DNA from: Propionibacteriales bacterium | Lineage (GTDB): Bacteria; Actinomycetota; Actinomycetes; Propionibacteriales; Nocardioidaceae | Direction: 5' to 3' | Length of the DNA stretch: 64,000 bases | Assembly: GCA_026392465.1 (NCBI GenBank) | Contig: JAPLCA010000013.1 | Coordinates: 1 to 64,000 of the forward strand | In this document: in pieces, positions 51,032 through 61,105 of the stretch | How the letters are laid out: each line of letters begins with the position of its first letter | How positions within the stretch are numbered: position 1 is the first letter of the stretch | Program-made: the position numbers and the translations under genes | Notes under the pieces: model-generated | Told to the model about the DNA's origin: nothing | Database searches by the model: none | What the model saw: the letters and a program-made list of their open reading frames with translations, nothing else

Positions 51032-51075
51032 AGATCAGGCTCGCCTCACGGAGCCCAGGCTTGCCTCGCCCGCCT
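51032..51075. promoter_or_regulatory. DtxR/IdeR-like boxes upstream of dps
   Basis: agatcaggctcgcctcacg and ccaggcttgcctcgcc; first one reads tgaggcgagcctgatct on the minus strand. Confidence 0.4.
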
Positions 51076-51109
51076 GGAACGACGGGCGAGGCGCCCCCTC
51101 CGAGGCAGG

Positions 51110-52534
51110 TCAGCCGACCGGCAGGTCCTCGCGCGGACGCTCCTCCTCGTCGACCTCACGCCGACGGGACCGGGCCGCGAGGACCAGGTCGAGGAGGAGG
51201 AACAGCGCCAGCGAGACGCCGAGGAGCGGCACGAACCACCCGACCGCCAGCGTCACCAGGACGACGCTGACCAGCACGCCCGGCGAGAGGCGTCGCCACG
51301 TGCCGCGTCCCGGCGCACGCCCGACCCGGGCGGTGCCCCGGGTGGGGCGACGCTGCCACCACGACCGGTAGCCGAGCAGCGTCACGGCGATGAGCCCGAG
51401 CGCGACGGCCGCGAGCACCAGCTGGTTGAGCAGGCCGAACAGGACGCCGACGTGGGCGTCGATCGTCCAGCGGGTGAGCTTCGCCGCGAGTGGCTCGTCG
51501 GCGAAGCGGATCTCGTCGACGACCGACCCGTCGCGGGGGTCCACGGCCACCGAGTCGAGCCGTGTGGGTGCGCTGCGCTTCTTCTCGGCGACGGTCCACG
51601 CCGACGTGTCGTCGATCGGCGCGGTGAGGAGGAGCGGGTCCTGCAAGCCGGCCGCGCGCGCCGACGCGAGCACGCCGTCGACGCCGACGCCACCGGTCAC
51701 GACGTCGTCGGAGACGCCCGCGCCGGACCCGCCGTGACCGCCGTGGCCCGACGCTGCCTCGGCGTCGCCGTCGAGCGACGTCGCCAGCGTCGTGCCGGTC
51801 CACGACAGCGCCGTGCGCACCTCGGCCACGTGCTCGCCGGCGTAGCGCGACCAGGTGAGGCCGGTGGCGGACAGGAAGAGCGCGCCGACGGCGAGCCAGA
51901 CGCCGAGCGTCGCGTGCCACGACAGCGTGCGCCGCCGTCCGGTCGCCGCCGTGTCGGGGAGCAGCAGTCGGCGTGCCCGACGGTCGGTGCGTCGCTTCGT
52001 GAACCAGAGCGCGAGACCGCCCAGCACGACGACCCACAGCCAGCTGGCGGCGAGCTCGCTGTAGTAGCGCCCGACCGTGCCGAGGTGCAGGCTGCTGTGC
52101 AGCTCGTTCAGCCAGGCGCGCACGCCCAGCCACTGGCCGTACTGTCGCTCCTGCCCGAGCACCTCGCCGGTGTAGGGGTCGACCATGACGGCACGGTAGG
52201 AGTTCTCGGGCACGTCAGCATCGGTGAACACGACCCGCGTGCTGCTCTCCGGGGTGGCCGGCGGTCGGATCTCGACGAGCGTGCCGTCGGGGTGCGCCTC
52301 GCGGGCGACGGCGAACTGCTCCGAGAGCGGCAGCTGGGCGCCTCGGGGCTCGACGGTGAGCTCGTGGGCGTAGACGGCGCGCTCGATCTGCGGTGCCGCG
52401 GTGTAGACCAGCCCGGTCACGGCGGCGACGAGGATGAACGGGGCCACGAGGACGCCGGCGTAGAAGTGCAGGCGCAGCACGAGCGGCTTGAGCTGGGCCC
52501 AGACGCCCGGTCGGGCGTCGGAGGTGGAGGTCAT
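51110..52534 (-). CDS. PepSY domain-containing membrane protein
   Basis: KPLVLRLHFYAGVLVAPFILVAAVTGLVYTAAPQIE; LNELHSSLHLGTVGRYYSELAASWLWVVVLGGLALW. Confidence 0.9.
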   Translation of the reverse strand: MTSTSDARPGVWAQLKPLVLRLHFYAGVLVAPFILVAAVTGLVYTAAPQIERAVYAHELTVEPRGAQLPLSEQFAVAREAHPDGTLVEIRPPATPESSTRVVFTDADVPENSYRAVMVDPYTGEVLGQERQYGQWLGVRAWLNELHSSLHLGTVGRYYSELAASWLWVVVLGGLALWFTKRRTDRRARRLLLPDTAATGRRRTLSWHATLGVWLAVGALFLSATGLTWSRYAGEHVAEVRTALSWTGTTLATSLDGDAEAASGHGGHGGSGAGVSDDVVTGGVGVDGVLASARAAGLQDPLLLTAPIDDTSAWTVAEKKRSAPTRLDSVAVDPRDGSVVDEIRFADEPLAAKLTRWTIDAHVGVLFGLLNQLVLAAVALGLIAVTLLGYRSWWQRRPTRGTARVGRAPGRGTWRRLSPGVLVSVVLVTLAVGWFVPLLGVSLALFLLLDLVLAARSRRREVDEEERPREDLPVG

Positions 52535-52558
52535 GGGGGTCCTTCGCAGGTCAGGAGG

Positions 52559-53755
52559 TCAGGTGAGGAGGGACTGGCCGAGCTGCTCGCCGCGGCGCGC
52601 GCCGGGCAGCACCGCGAACACGGCCGAGCCGATCGGGGTGGTCCACTGGTTGAGCAGGTCGAGCTCGGCGAGCCGGCGCTGGAGGGGCACGAACTGCCGC
52701 TCCAGGTCGGCCTGGAAGGACACGAAGACGAGGCCGGCGTCGGTCAGCTCACCGGGTGGCGGCGGGTCGTCGTAGTTGTAGGGGCGACGCAGGATGCGCT
52801 GGCGCCGGTCGTCCGTCCTGGCCCGCCGGACGTGGGCGAAGGGGTCGATGACCTCCAGCCCGTTGGCGTCGACCGCGTCGAGGTCGGGGTCGTCCTCGAG
52901 ACGGCCGCCCGTGAGCGGCCGGCCGTCGTCCAGCCGACGGCCGATCGTGCGCTCCCGCGCGGTCCGGTCGATCTCGTCCCACGTGTCGAGCTCCATGCGG
53001 ATGCGGCGCACGACCATGGTCGTCCCGCCATCGAGCCAGCGGGGCCCGTCGGGCGTGGTCGTGGGGCTGCGCCACACGAGCGCGTCGTGGTCGGCCGGTC
53101 GGGGGTTCGCCGTGCCGTCGACCTGACCCATGAGGTTGCGGGGCGTGCGGTCGCGACCCAGCGGGCCCCGGAAGCCGCGCTGCACCCACCGGACGGTGGC
53201 GAACGTCCGCGCCTCCTTCGTGAGCAGACGGAGGGCGTGCGACACGACGAGCTCGTCGTCGGAGCAGATCTGCAGCAGCAGGTCGCCCCCGCTCCAGCGG
53301 TCCTCGAGCCGGTCGACGCTGAAGGCCGGCAGGGGTCCGAGCCAGGACGGCACGTCGACCCCAGCAGCCTCCACCGCCCCCGGGCCCACGGCGAGCGTGA
53401 CGGTGAGCCCGCTCGGCCGCAGCGCCAGCTCGGGCTCGGTGTCGGCGAGACCCGCGCGGCCGGCCGTCAGGCGCGCCACGTCGTCGGTCCAGATCGCGAA
53501 CAGCCGGCGGAGCGCGTCGGCGTCGGCTCCCTCGACCAGGTCGTAGGCCACCAGCACGCCGTGGTCCTGCGGGGGCGTGACGACCCCGGCCTGGTGCGCC
53601 CCCCGGAACGCGACGGTGCGCGTCCCGGGGTCGGCGGCAGGTGCCTCGCGGGCGACGGCGGAGGCGCCCGCCGCACCCACGACGGCGCCCGCCGCACCCA
53701 CCGAGCCGGTCGTCAGGAGCGCCCGCCGCGACAGTCCGCGGCGCGGCTCACCCAT
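52559..53755 (-). CDS. Dyp-type peroxidase, Tat-exported (EfeB-like)
   Basis: Tat motif GLSRRALLTTG; GFRGPLGRDRTPRNLMGQVDGTANP; VVRRIRMELDTWDEIDRTARERTIGR. Confidence 0.92.
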   Translation of the reverse strand: MGEPRRGLSRRALLTTGSVGAAGAVVGAAGASAVAREAPAADPGTRTVAFRGAHQAGVVTPPQDHGVLVAYDLVEGADADALRRLFAIWTDDVARLTAGRAGLADTEPELALRPSGLTVTLAVGPGAVEAAGVDVPSWLGPLPAFSVDRLEDRWSGGDLLLQICSDDELVVSHALRLLTKEARTFATVRWVQRGFRGPLGRDRTPRNLMGQVDGTANPRPADHDALVWRSPTTTPDGPRWLDGGTTMVVRRIRMELDTWDEIDRTARERTIGRRLDDGRPLTGGRLEDDPDLDAVDANGLEVIDPFAHVRRARTDDRRQRILRRPYNYDDPPPPGELTDAGLVFVSFQADLERQFVPLQRRLAELDLLNQWTTPIGSAVFAVLPGARRGEQLGQSLLT

Positions 53756-54290
53756 GGTCCCCGTGGTCCATGTCCCCGTGCTCCATGTCCCCGTGGTCCG
53801 TGCCGCCCTCGTAGTCCTCCTCGGCGCCGGCGAAGGAGCGCGCGGGAGCCGTGAACGACATCGTGGAGTCGTCGGAGAACCGGACGGTCACGCGCACGTC
53901 CTGCCCGGGCTCGACCGGACGGGTGAGGTCCATGAGCATGATGTGGTCGCCACCGGGCTCGAGGGTGTGGGTCTTCCCGGCCGGCACGACGATGCCGCCC
54001 TTCTTCTGGCGCATGACCATCTGGCCGTCCTCGTCGGTGGCCATCTCGTGCAGCTCCACGCGGCCCGCGACGCCGTCCGTGGTGGCGGAGACGATGGTGA
54101 CGTCATGGTCGGCGGCGTTGCGGAAGGTGCCGAAGGCGGCGGTCATGCCGGAGTCGGCGGCCTTGACCCAGGGGTCCTGGACCGACACGGTCGACGCCTC
54201 GGTGGCGGGGTCGGCGTCGCTCGAGGAGCCGCAGGCGGTGAGGCCGACGGTCGTGGCGGCGAGGAGCAGGAGGGTGGTGAGTCGCTTCAT
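53748..54290 (-). CDS. PCuAC copper chaperone
   Basis: Lipobox GLTACGSS; VELHEMATDEDGQMVMRQKKGGIVVPAGKTHTLEPGGDHIMLMDL. Confidence 0.93.
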   Translation of the reverse strand: MKRLTTLLLLAATTVGLTACGSSSDADPATEASTVSVQDPWVKAADSGMTAAFGTFRNAADHDVTIVSATTDGVAGRVELHEMATDEDGQMVMRQKKGGIVVPAGKTHTLEPGGDHIMLMDLTRPVEPGQDVRVTVRFSDDSTMSFTAPARSFAGAEEDYEGGTDHGDMEHGDMDHGDHG

Positions 54291-54841
54291 GCGGTGTGGT
54301 CCTTGTCCGAGGTCTGGGTGGTGCGGGAGCGGCGCACGAGGACGACGACGGCGGCGAGCAGCACGAGGGCTGCGAGGCCTCCGAGCGCGTACGCGCCGTA
54401 GCGGGACGTCGAGGAGACGTCGGTCGCCGTGCGCTGGGTGGGCGCGGCGGTCGCCGGGGCTCGTCCGTCGCCGAGGGTGAAGGCGACGACGCCGTCGACC
54501 GGGTGGCCGTCCGCGGAGACCACGCGCCAGACGAGCGTGTAGCGCCCGTCGGGCAGCGTGGTTTCGGGGGCGTCGGCCACGAGCCGGGTGCCGTCCGCGC
54601 GGGGCGTGAGCGTGGCCACGGTGTCGCCGTCGCGGCGCAGCACCATGGCGGGGCTGATGTCGCTGACGGGCTCGTTGAAGCGCAGCTCGAGCTGTTCCGG
54701 CAGGGTCGCGATGGTCGAGCCGGTCTGGGGGTTGGAGCCGATCAGTGCGCTGTGCGCCGACGCGGCGAGCCCGGGCAGCAGCACGAGCAGGCCGGTGAGC
54801 AGGCACAGCAGCACGGACCGACCCCGGAGGGTCGGGTGCAT
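54287..54841 (-). CDS. CopC-domain copper resistance protein
   Basis: ASAHSALIGSNPQTGSTIATLPEQLELRFNEPVSD; YTLVWRVVSADGHPVDGVVAFTLG. Confidence 0.93.
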   Translation of the reverse strand: MHPTLRGRSVLLCLLTGLLVLLPGLAASAHSALIGSNPQTGSTIATLPEQLELRFNEPVSDISPAMVLRRDGDTVATLTPRADGTRLVADAPETTLPDGRYTLVWRVVSADGHPVDGVVAFTLGDGRAPATAAPTQRTATDVSSTSRYGAYALGGLAALVLLAAVVVLVRRSRTTQTSDKDHTA

Positions 54842-54875
54842 GGGTGTCTCTTCCGGGAAGGGGGTGGATCGGTGG

Positions 54876-55400
54876 TCAGACCGACGCCGGTGGTGCCCTT
54901 CCGAGAGGCAGCGCGATGCGCGCGACGCCGTGCAGGGACGACGTCGTGGAGACGAGGAGAGCGGCGCGCGGCGCAGGCGCGAGGACGCGCCGGATCCGCA
55001 GCGCCCGCAGGGCGAGGTGGTCGAGGATCGACAGCAGCGCGCGCTCGGCGCGCGGGACGACGGCCACGAGGAGCGCGGCGGCCAGGCCGTGGGTGAGCAG
55101 CATCAGGGCGCCGTCGCCGCCCAGGTCAGGGTGCTGCACCATCGACACGCCGTGGACGGCGCCCTGCGTGAGCAGGAACGCCGCGAGCAGGGTGCGGGGC
55201 GTCCAGCGCTGACCGCTGAGCAGCCAGGCGAGCGCCCCGACGCCCACGGTGATCGCGCCCAGCGCGGGGAGGGAGGGGGCCGCGCCTCCGGCGGCCTCGT
55301 GCGCCCCGACGCCGAGCCCCGTGGTGAGCGCGCCGACGAACGCAGCCCGGACCGTGCGGGCGTGGCCCGAGGTCAGGCGGCGGTCTGCGCTCACCGGCAC
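54876..55400 (-). CDS. Hypothetical membrane protein
   Basis: Several hydrophobic helices; lies immediately upstream of copC. Confidence 0.6.
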   Translation of the reverse strand: MPVSADRRLTSGHARTVRAAFVGALTTGLGVGAHEAAGGAAPSLPALGAITVGVGALAWLLSGQRWTPRTLLAAFLLTQGAVHGVSMVQHPDLGGDGALMLLTHGLAAALLVAVVPRAERALLSILDHLALRALRIRRVLAPAPRAALLVSTTSSLHGVARIALPLGRAPPASV

Positions 55401-55494
55401 ACGGTACTACGCGGCGTCGTAGACCCACGAGACACCGGCACTGCGGGCAGGACCCGGAGGTCCTGCCCGCAGTGGTCTCTCCCCAACCGGGAGG

Positions 55495-56178
55495 TCAGTT
55501 GCCGTCGTCACCCGAGGTGGTGTTCACGGTGATCTTGGCGACGCCGACCAGGAGGTCCGACGTGACGGCGTCGGTCTTGAACGTCTGGTTCAGCAGATCG
55601 GCGGCGACCGGGCTCACGAAGACCTTCGTGCCCTCGAGGATCGCCGTGTCGCCCTCGGTCTGCAACGGCTTCAGCGTGCTGCCGTTCAGGGTGAAGATGT
55701 AGGCGCTGGTCACGACGGACTTGCCGTTCACCGACACGTCGCCGTAGACGCGCGAGACACCGGGGTCGACGTTCAGGTTGGTGATCTCGACGGTCGTGCC
55801 GCCGGCGGACAGCGAGAAGCCGGAGCCCTCGTGCTGGATCTGGCCGATCACATAGGGCGAGACCTGCCCCGGCTTGAAGACCTCGACGTTGCCGCCGGTG
55901 ATCGGGAAGACGAGCGACCCGTCGGTCAGCGCGCCGTCACCGACGGTGCCGGGGGTGAGGCCGAGCGAGGTGAGGGCGTCGGTGAAGCCTGAGTCGAGCG
56001 CGACGGCGGTGTCCTCGCCGGTCAGCGCGGTGATGGAGGCGACGGGCTTCGGCGGCGTCGAGCTCGACGAGCTGCTGGAGGAGGAGCTGGAGTCCGAGCC
56101 GGAGCTGCAGGCAGCGAGGGGCAGTGCGGCGACGGCCACGACGGCCAGGCTGGCGAAGAACTTCTTGGTGGGGTTCAT
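55495..56178 (-). CDS. Secreted lipoprotein with poly-Ser linker, HtaA-like (tentative)
   Basis: MNPTKKFFASLAVVAVAALPLAACSSGSDSSSSSSSSSSSTPP; beta-rich remainder. Confidence 0.65.
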   Translation of the reverse strand: MNPTKKFFASLAVVAVAALPLAACSSGSDSSSSSSSSSSSTPPKPVASITALTGEDTAVALDSGFTDALTSLGLTPGTVGDGALTDGSLVFPITGGNVEVFKPGQVSPYVIGQIQHEGSGFSLSAGGTTVEITNLNVDPGVSRVYGDVSVNGKSVVTSAYIFTLNGSTLKPLQTEGDTAILEGTKVFVSPVAADLLNQTFKTDAVTSDLLVGVAKITVNTTSGDDGN

Positions 56179-56323
56179 GGTGCTCACGAGAGCCACGTCC
56201 TTGATCTGTTGGTGTACCTCTGGTTCGCGGCGGCGGCACCGGCCGATGGGTCGGGAGCGCCGATAACATCCAGGAGAGACGTAGGTCACACCGGCTGGAC
56301 GGGTCGGGTGCACCGGGCCGAGG

Positions 56324-58513
56324 TCAGGCGAAGCGCCGCAGGCGCAGGCTGTTGGTCACCACCAGCACGCTGCTGGCCGCCATCGCGACGCCGGCGATCA
56401 TCGGGTTCAGCAGACCGGCGACGGCGAGGGGCAGGGCGGCGACGTTGTAGCCGAACGCCCACACCAGGTTGGACCGGATGGTCCGCAGCGTCGCCCGCGA
56501 CAGCCGCACGGCGACGACGGCGGCGGAGAGGTCGCCGGAGACGAGCGTCAGGTCCGACGCGGCGATCGCGACGTCGGTGCCGGTGCCCATCGCGATGCCC
56601 AGATCGGCGGCGGCGAGCGCTGCGGCGTCGTTCACGCCGTCGCCGACCATGGCCACCACGCGACCCTCGGCCTGCAGGCGCTGGACCGCGCGCAGCTTGT
56701 CGTCGGGCGTCACCTCGGCCTCGACCCGCTCGATCCCGACCTCGGCGGCCACCGCGTCGGCGACGCGGCGCGCGTCGCCGGTCAGCAGCACCGGCTCCAG
56801 GCCCAGGTCGCGCAGCTCGGCGACCGCCTGGCGCGACGTCGGCCTGACCGTGTCGGCCACCGTCACGGTGCCGACGAGGCGGCCGTCGGCCTCGACGGCG
56901 ATGGTCGTGCCGACGACGTCGACCGGCTCGACGTCGTGGCCGAGCCACGACTCCCGTCCCGCCCGCACGCGGCTGCCGTCGACCACGCCGCTGACGCCCT
57001 GGCCGGGGTGGTTGGCGAAGTCCTGGACGGGGAGGGGCTGGTCGACGAGGGCCGCGACGGCGCGGGCGACGGGGTGCTCCGACGCGTGCTCGACACCGGC
57101 TGCGAGGGCGCGGAGCCGCCCGACGTCGACACCGGGGACGGGCCGCACGTCGACGACGCGCATCTCGCCCGTGGTGACCGTGCCGGTCTTGTCGAGGACG
57201 ACGGTGTCGATGCGGCGGGTCGACTCGAGCACCTGCGGCCCCTTGATGAGGACGCCGAGCTGCGCACCGCGACCGGTGCCGACCATGAGGGCGGTCGGCG
57301 TCGCGAGGCCGAGGGCGCAGGGGCAGGCGATGATCAGGACCGCCACGGACGCGACGAACGCCTGGGTCAGGGTGCCGCCGAGCAGCAGCCATCCCGCGAA
57401 CGTGGCCACCGCCAGGGCGATCACGGCGGGCACGAACCAGGCGGCGACGCGGTCGGCGAGACGTTGCACCTCGGCCTTGCCCTCCTGGGCCTCCTCGACC
57501 AGCCGCGCCATCTGCGCGAGCCGGGTGTCGGCGCCGACGGCCGTGGCGCGGACCACGAGCCGACCGCCGACGTTGACCGTCGCCCCGGTGACCGCACGAC
57601 CCTCGTCGACCTCCACGGGCACGGACTCGCCCGTCAGCATCGACTCGTCGACGGCTGACGCACCCTCCACGACCTCGCCGTCGGTGGCGATCGTCTCGCC
57701 CGGCCGGACGACGAAGAGGTCGCCGACGCGCACGTCGTCGACGGGGACGCGCGTCTCCAGGCCGTCGCGCAGCACGGCGACGTCCTTGGCGCCGAGGTCG
57801 AGGAGCGCCCGGAGGGCGGCGCTCGACTGACGCTTCGCGTTCGCCTCGAGGTAGTGGCCGAGGAGCACGAACGTGGTGACGACGGCCGCGACCTCGAGGT
57901 AGATCTCGTGGGCGCCGCCGCCGGTGAGCGACCACTCCATCCGCATCCCGATGTGACCCGCCCCGCCGAGGAGGAGGGCCCACAGCGACCACAGGTACGC
58001 CGCGCCGACGCCGACCGACACGAGGGTGTCCATCGTGGCGGCGCCGTGGCGCAGGTTGGTGGCTGCGGCCCGGTGGAACGGCCAGGCGCCCCAGGTGACG
58101 ACGGGGGTGGCCAGGGCGAGGGCCAGCCACTGCCAGCCGGGGAGCTGGGTGGCCGGCACCATCGACAGGACCAGGACCGGGAGGCTGAGCACGCCGGAGA
58201 CGAGCGCACGTCGCCGCATGGAGGCGGCCCGATGGAGACCGTCCGTGTGGTCGTGCGCCCCGCCGTGGTGCTCCTGCGGCAGCGTCGCGGAGTAGCCGGT
58301 GGCGGCGACGGTGTCGAGCAGCAGCTGGTGGTCGGTGCCCTCGGGCACGCGCACGGTCGCCTTCTCGGTGGCGTAGTTGACGCTCGCCTCGACGCCGTCG
58401 AGCCGGTTCAGCTTCTTCTCGATGCGCGCCGCGCAGGCCGTGCAGCTCATGCCGTGCACGTCGAGCCTGACGGTCTCCTGCCCGGCGTTCTGGCCGGGGT
58501 TCTGGAGGGTCAT
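56324..58513 (-). CDS. copA: Copper-translocating P-type ATPase
   Basis: [63 protein letters not shown]. Confidence 0.96.
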   Translation of the reverse strand: MTLQNPGQNAGQETVRLDVHGMSCTACAARIEKKLNRLDGVEASVNYATEKATVRVPEGTDHQLLLDTVAATGYSATLPQEHHGGAHDHTDGLHRAASMRRRALVSGVLSLPVLVLSMVPATQLPGWQWLALALATPVVTWGAWPFHRAAATNLRHGAATMDTLVSVGVGAAYLWSLWALLLGGAGHIGMRMEWSLTGGGAHEIYLEVAAVVTTFVLLGHYLEANAKRQSSAALRALLDLGAKDVAVLRDGLETRVPVDDVRVGDLFVVRPGETIATDGEVVEGASAVDESMLTGESVPVEVDEGRAVTGATVNVGGRLVVRATAVGADTRLAQMARLVEEAQEGKAEVQRLADRVAAWFVPAVIALAVATFAGWLLLGGTLTQAFVASVAVLIIACPCALGLATPTALMVGTGRGAQLGVLIKGPQVLESTRRIDTVVLDKTGTVTTGEMRVVDVRPVPGVDVGRLRALAAGVEHASEHPVARAVAALVDQPLPVQDFANHPGQGVSGVVDGSRVRAGRESWLGHDVEPVDVVGTTIAVEADGRLVGTVTVADTVRPTSRQAVAELRDLGLEPVLLTGDARRVADAVAAEVGIERVEAEVTPDDKLRAVQRLQAEGRVVAMVGDGVNDAAALAAADLGIAMGTGTDVAIAASDLTLVSGDLSAAVVAVRLSRATLRTIRSNLVWAFGYNVAALPLAVAGLLNPMIAGVAMAASSVLVVTNSLRLRRFA

Positions 58514-58525
58514 GGTGTGCTCCCC

Positions 58526-58729
58526 TCAGGCCAGGGCGTACCCCGCCTCGGCGACGGCCTCACGGACCGCGTCGGACGAGGGGTCGCCGGTGACGGTGAC
58601 GTGGGAGGTGCCGCCGGCGACGAGGTCGACGGTGACGTCGGTGACGCCGTCGAGGGCGCTGAGCTCCTCGGTGACGGCGGCGACGCAGTGGGCGCAGGTC
58701 ATGCCGGTGACGTCGTAGGTGGTGGTCAT
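58526..58729 (-). CDS. copZ: Heavy-metal-associated domain copper chaperone
   Basis: MTTTYDVTGMTCAHCVAAVTEELSALDGVTDVTVDL. Confidence 0.93.
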   Translation of the reverse strand: MTTTYDVTGMTCAHCVAAVTEELSALDGVTDVTVDLVAGGTSHVTVTGDPSSDAVREAVAEAGYALA

Positions 58730-58772
58730 GGTGGTCCCCTCTCGGGATCGGGTCGGGCGGGTTCGGGTCGGG

Positions 58773-59081
58773 TCAGGAGCGGACGAGCCGGGCGATGGCG
58801 TCGGAGGCCTCCTTGACCTTCGCGTCGGCCTCGGGCCCGCCCGCACGCGCCGCGTTGACGACGCAGTGGGCGAGGTGCTCGTCGAGCAGCTTGAGCGCCA
58901 CCGCCTCGAGCGCCTTGGTGGTCGCACTCACCTGGGTGAGCACGTCGATGCAGTAGGTGTCGTCCTCGACCATGCGGGTGAGGCCGCGGACCTGGCCCTC
59001 GATGCGCCGCAGTCGGGCGAGGACCGCCTTCTTGTCGTCGGAGTAGCCGGGCGCCTCGGGGTGCTCGTGCGTGGCGCTCAT
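58773..59081 (-). CDS. csoR: CsoR-family copper-sensing repressor
   Basis: LARLRRIEGQVRGLTRMVEDDTYCIDVLTQVSATTKALEAVALKLLDEHLAHCV. Confidence 0.94.
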   Translation of the reverse strand: MSATHEHPEAPGYSDDKKAVLARLRRIEGQVRGLTRMVEDDTYCIDVLTQVSATTKALEAVALKLLDEHLAHCVVNAARAGGPEADAKVKEASDAIARLVRS

Positions 59082-59638
59082 CCGAGGAGTCCCTTCATCT
59101 GGGTGATCTCGGCGGTCTGGGCGTCGATGATGGCGCGCGCCAGCGCCTTCGCGCGCGAGTCCTGGCCGTCGGCGAGCTCGGTCCGGGCCATCTCGACGGC
59201 GCCCTCGTGGTGCTCGACCATCAGCTCGAGCCAGAGCCGGTCGAAGGTCGCGCCGTCGGAGTCGGCGAGCCTCGACAGCTGGTCCTCGCTCATCATCCCG
59301 GTCATCGCGTGCCCGGCGCCGCCGTGGTCGCTGTGGTCACCGTGCTCGCTGGGCACGTCCTCGCCCCAGCCCTCGAGGAAGCCGGTCAGCTCCTCGATCT
59401 CCGGCTTCTGGGCCGCGCGGATGCGGGTGGCGAGGTCGGTGACCTCGGCGGAGGCGCCGCGCGCGGGGTCGAGCGCGAGGTCGCTCATCTCCACGGCCTG
59501 CTCGTGGTGCGGGATCATCTGCTGCGCGAACGTGACGTCGGCGCCGTCGTGCCCCTCGTCGCTGGTGTTGGGCGAGCCGCAGCCGGCCAGCAGGAGGGCC
59601 GAGGCGGCCAGGGTCAGGAGGAGGCGACGAGGACTCAT
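59078..59638 (-). CDS. DUF305 domain lipoprotein
   Basis: LLLAGCGSP; FAQQMIPHHEQAVEMSDLAL; LMVEHHEGAVEMARTEL. Confidence 0.92.
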   Translation of the reverse strand: MSPRRLLLTLAASALLLAGCGSPNTSDEGHDGADVTFAQQMIPHHEQAVEMSDLALDPARGASAEVTDLATRIRAAQKPEIEELTGFLEGWGEDVPSEHGDHSDHGGAGHAMTGMMSEDQLSRLADSDGATFDRLWLELMVEHHEGAVEMARTELADGQDSRAKALARAIIDAQTAEITQMKGLLG

Positions 59639-59648
59639 GGAGTCAGTG

Positions 59649-59663
59649 TACCCCTAGGGGGTA
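59649..59663. promoter_or_regulatory. CsoR-type operator candidate
   Basis: tacccctagggggta, G/C-tract palindrome 11 nt upstream of the DUF305 start. Confidence 0.7.
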
Positions 59664-59761
59664 TGGGTAACCCATGTACCCGTGGACCTCCACCATCGGA
59701 CGGTGCCTGTCTCGTCCGAAACTCGCCGGAAGGAGGCAGCCGAGCCCGCTTGACTGGCGCG

Positions 59762-60568
59762 GTGAACACCACGATCGAGCAGGCCGCAGCCTTCCACGCC
59801 CTTCACGCCGACCCGAGCCGACCACTTGTCCTCGCCAACGTCTGGGACGTCGCCAGCGCCCGACTGGTCGAGGAGGCCGGCGCATCGGCTGTCGCGACGA
59901 CCAGCGCCGGTGTCGCGTGGGCGCTCGGCTGTTCGGACGGCAACGCCCTGGAGCGCGCGGACGCCGTCGCAGCCGTTTCTCGGATCACGGGCGCGGTCTC
60001 GGTGCCGGTCACCGTGGACGTCGAAGCCGGGTACGCAGCCGATGCGGACGGCGTGGAGCGAACGGTCGACGCCGTGCTCGAAGCCGGCGCCGTCGGGATC
60101 AACATCGAGGACGGCGCCCTTCGCCCGGACGAGCTCGCGGACCGCATCAGCGCCGCCCGGCGCTCAGCGCTCCGGGCGGGGGTGCCGCTGTTCATCAACG
60201 CGCGGACCGATGTCTACCTCCGGGGCCTCACCGTCCCCGACGACCTCCTCGCCGAGACGCTCGAACGGGCGCACCGCTACCTCGACGCGGGAGCGGACGG
60301 CGTCTTCGTCCCAGGAGTCGGCGACCGCGAGACCGTCGCGGCGTTGGCGGAGGCAGTAGCCGGCCCGCTCAACGTGATGTCCGGACCCGGTGACCTGACC
60401 GTCGCGGAGCTCTCACGGCTGGGAGTGGCGCGCGTGAGCGTCGGCTCGAGCGTGGCGCAAGCCGCCTACGCCGTTGCCCGGCGAGCGGCCACGGAGCTGT
60501 TCGATGCTGGCACGTACGAGTCCCTGGCTCGTGGTCTCGACTACGGCGAGCTGAACTCGCTCTTCTAG
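59762..60568 (+). CDS. Isocitrate lyase/PEP mutase family protein
   Basis: FHALHADPSRPLVLANVWDVASARLVEEAGASAVATTSAGVAWALG; VDVEAGYAAD; GINIEDG. Confidence 0.93.
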   Translation: MNTTIEQAAAFHALHADPSRPLVLANVWDVASARLVEEAGASAVATTSAGVAWALGCSDGNALERADAVAAVSRITGAVSVPVTVDVEAGYAADADGVERTVDAVLEAGAVGINIEDGALRPDELADRISAARRSALRAGVPLFINARTDVYLRGLTVPDDLLAETLERAHRYLDAGADGVFVPGVGDRETVAALAEAVAGPLNVMSGPGDLTVAELSRLGVARVSVGSSVAQAAYAVARRAATELFDAGTYESLARGLDYGELNSLF

Positions 60569-60658
60569 CGCCCAGCGAGAGGAAGCAGGGGGAGGACCGT
60601 CGTGCGCTCGGGCGGCGAGCGACCCTGTCCGGCCGTGCCGGCGTGGTGGAATGACCCC

Positions 60659-61105
60659 ATGCCCGACGCCGTCGATGGTCCGTTCCGCCCGGTCCTGCAG
60701 GACTACCAGCCGGTCGAGCCCTCCTACAACGTGTTCTCCGGGGTGTTCCCGGCCATCGTCGGCGGCAGCGTCGGCACGACGCTCGGCATGCTGGCGATCG
60801 CGCGCCGGCTGCGGGTGTCGCCTGCCGTCCAGGCCGCCGTCGTCGGGATCGGGGTCGTCGGGGTGGCGCTGGGCGTTGCCCTCGCCCTGGGGACGACGCT
60901 CAGCAATGCCGTGTCGTTCCGCGTGGGCGGGCTGGCCGCCTTCGCCGGCCAGCTGCCGCTGCTGCTGCGACCGTTCCGCGCCTGGCAGGCCCGCGGCGAC
61001 GACGTGGCGTCGTTCTGGGGGGTGGGCGTCGCGGTGACGAGCGCCGGCCTCCTGGCGTCGGCGGTGATCGGTCTGTCCGTCCCGGGCATCCGGGACACCC
61101 TGTGA
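60659..61105 (+). CDS. Small membrane protein, first gene of TPR-AAA+ operon
   Basis: MPDAVDGPFRPVLQDYQPVEPSYNVFSGVFPAIVGGSVGTTLGMLAIARRL; about four hydrophobic segments. Confidence 0.7.
   Translation: MPDAVDGPFRPVLQDYQPVEPSYNVFSGVFPAIVGGSVGTTLGMLAIARRLRVSPAVQAAVVGIGVVGVALGVALALGTTLSNAVSFRVGGLAAFAGQLPLLLRPFRAWQARGDDVASFWGVGVAVTSAGLLASAVIGLSVPGIRDTL

Noticed and set aside
50363-53854. 1163-aa plus-strand ORF opposite dps/PepSY/DyP
   Set aside because: Low-complexity R/G/E/V-rich antisense translation; real conserved genes lie on the minus strand
56040-56110. Poly-serine coding microrepeat
   Set aside because: Ordinary low-complexity linker after a lipoprotein signal peptide
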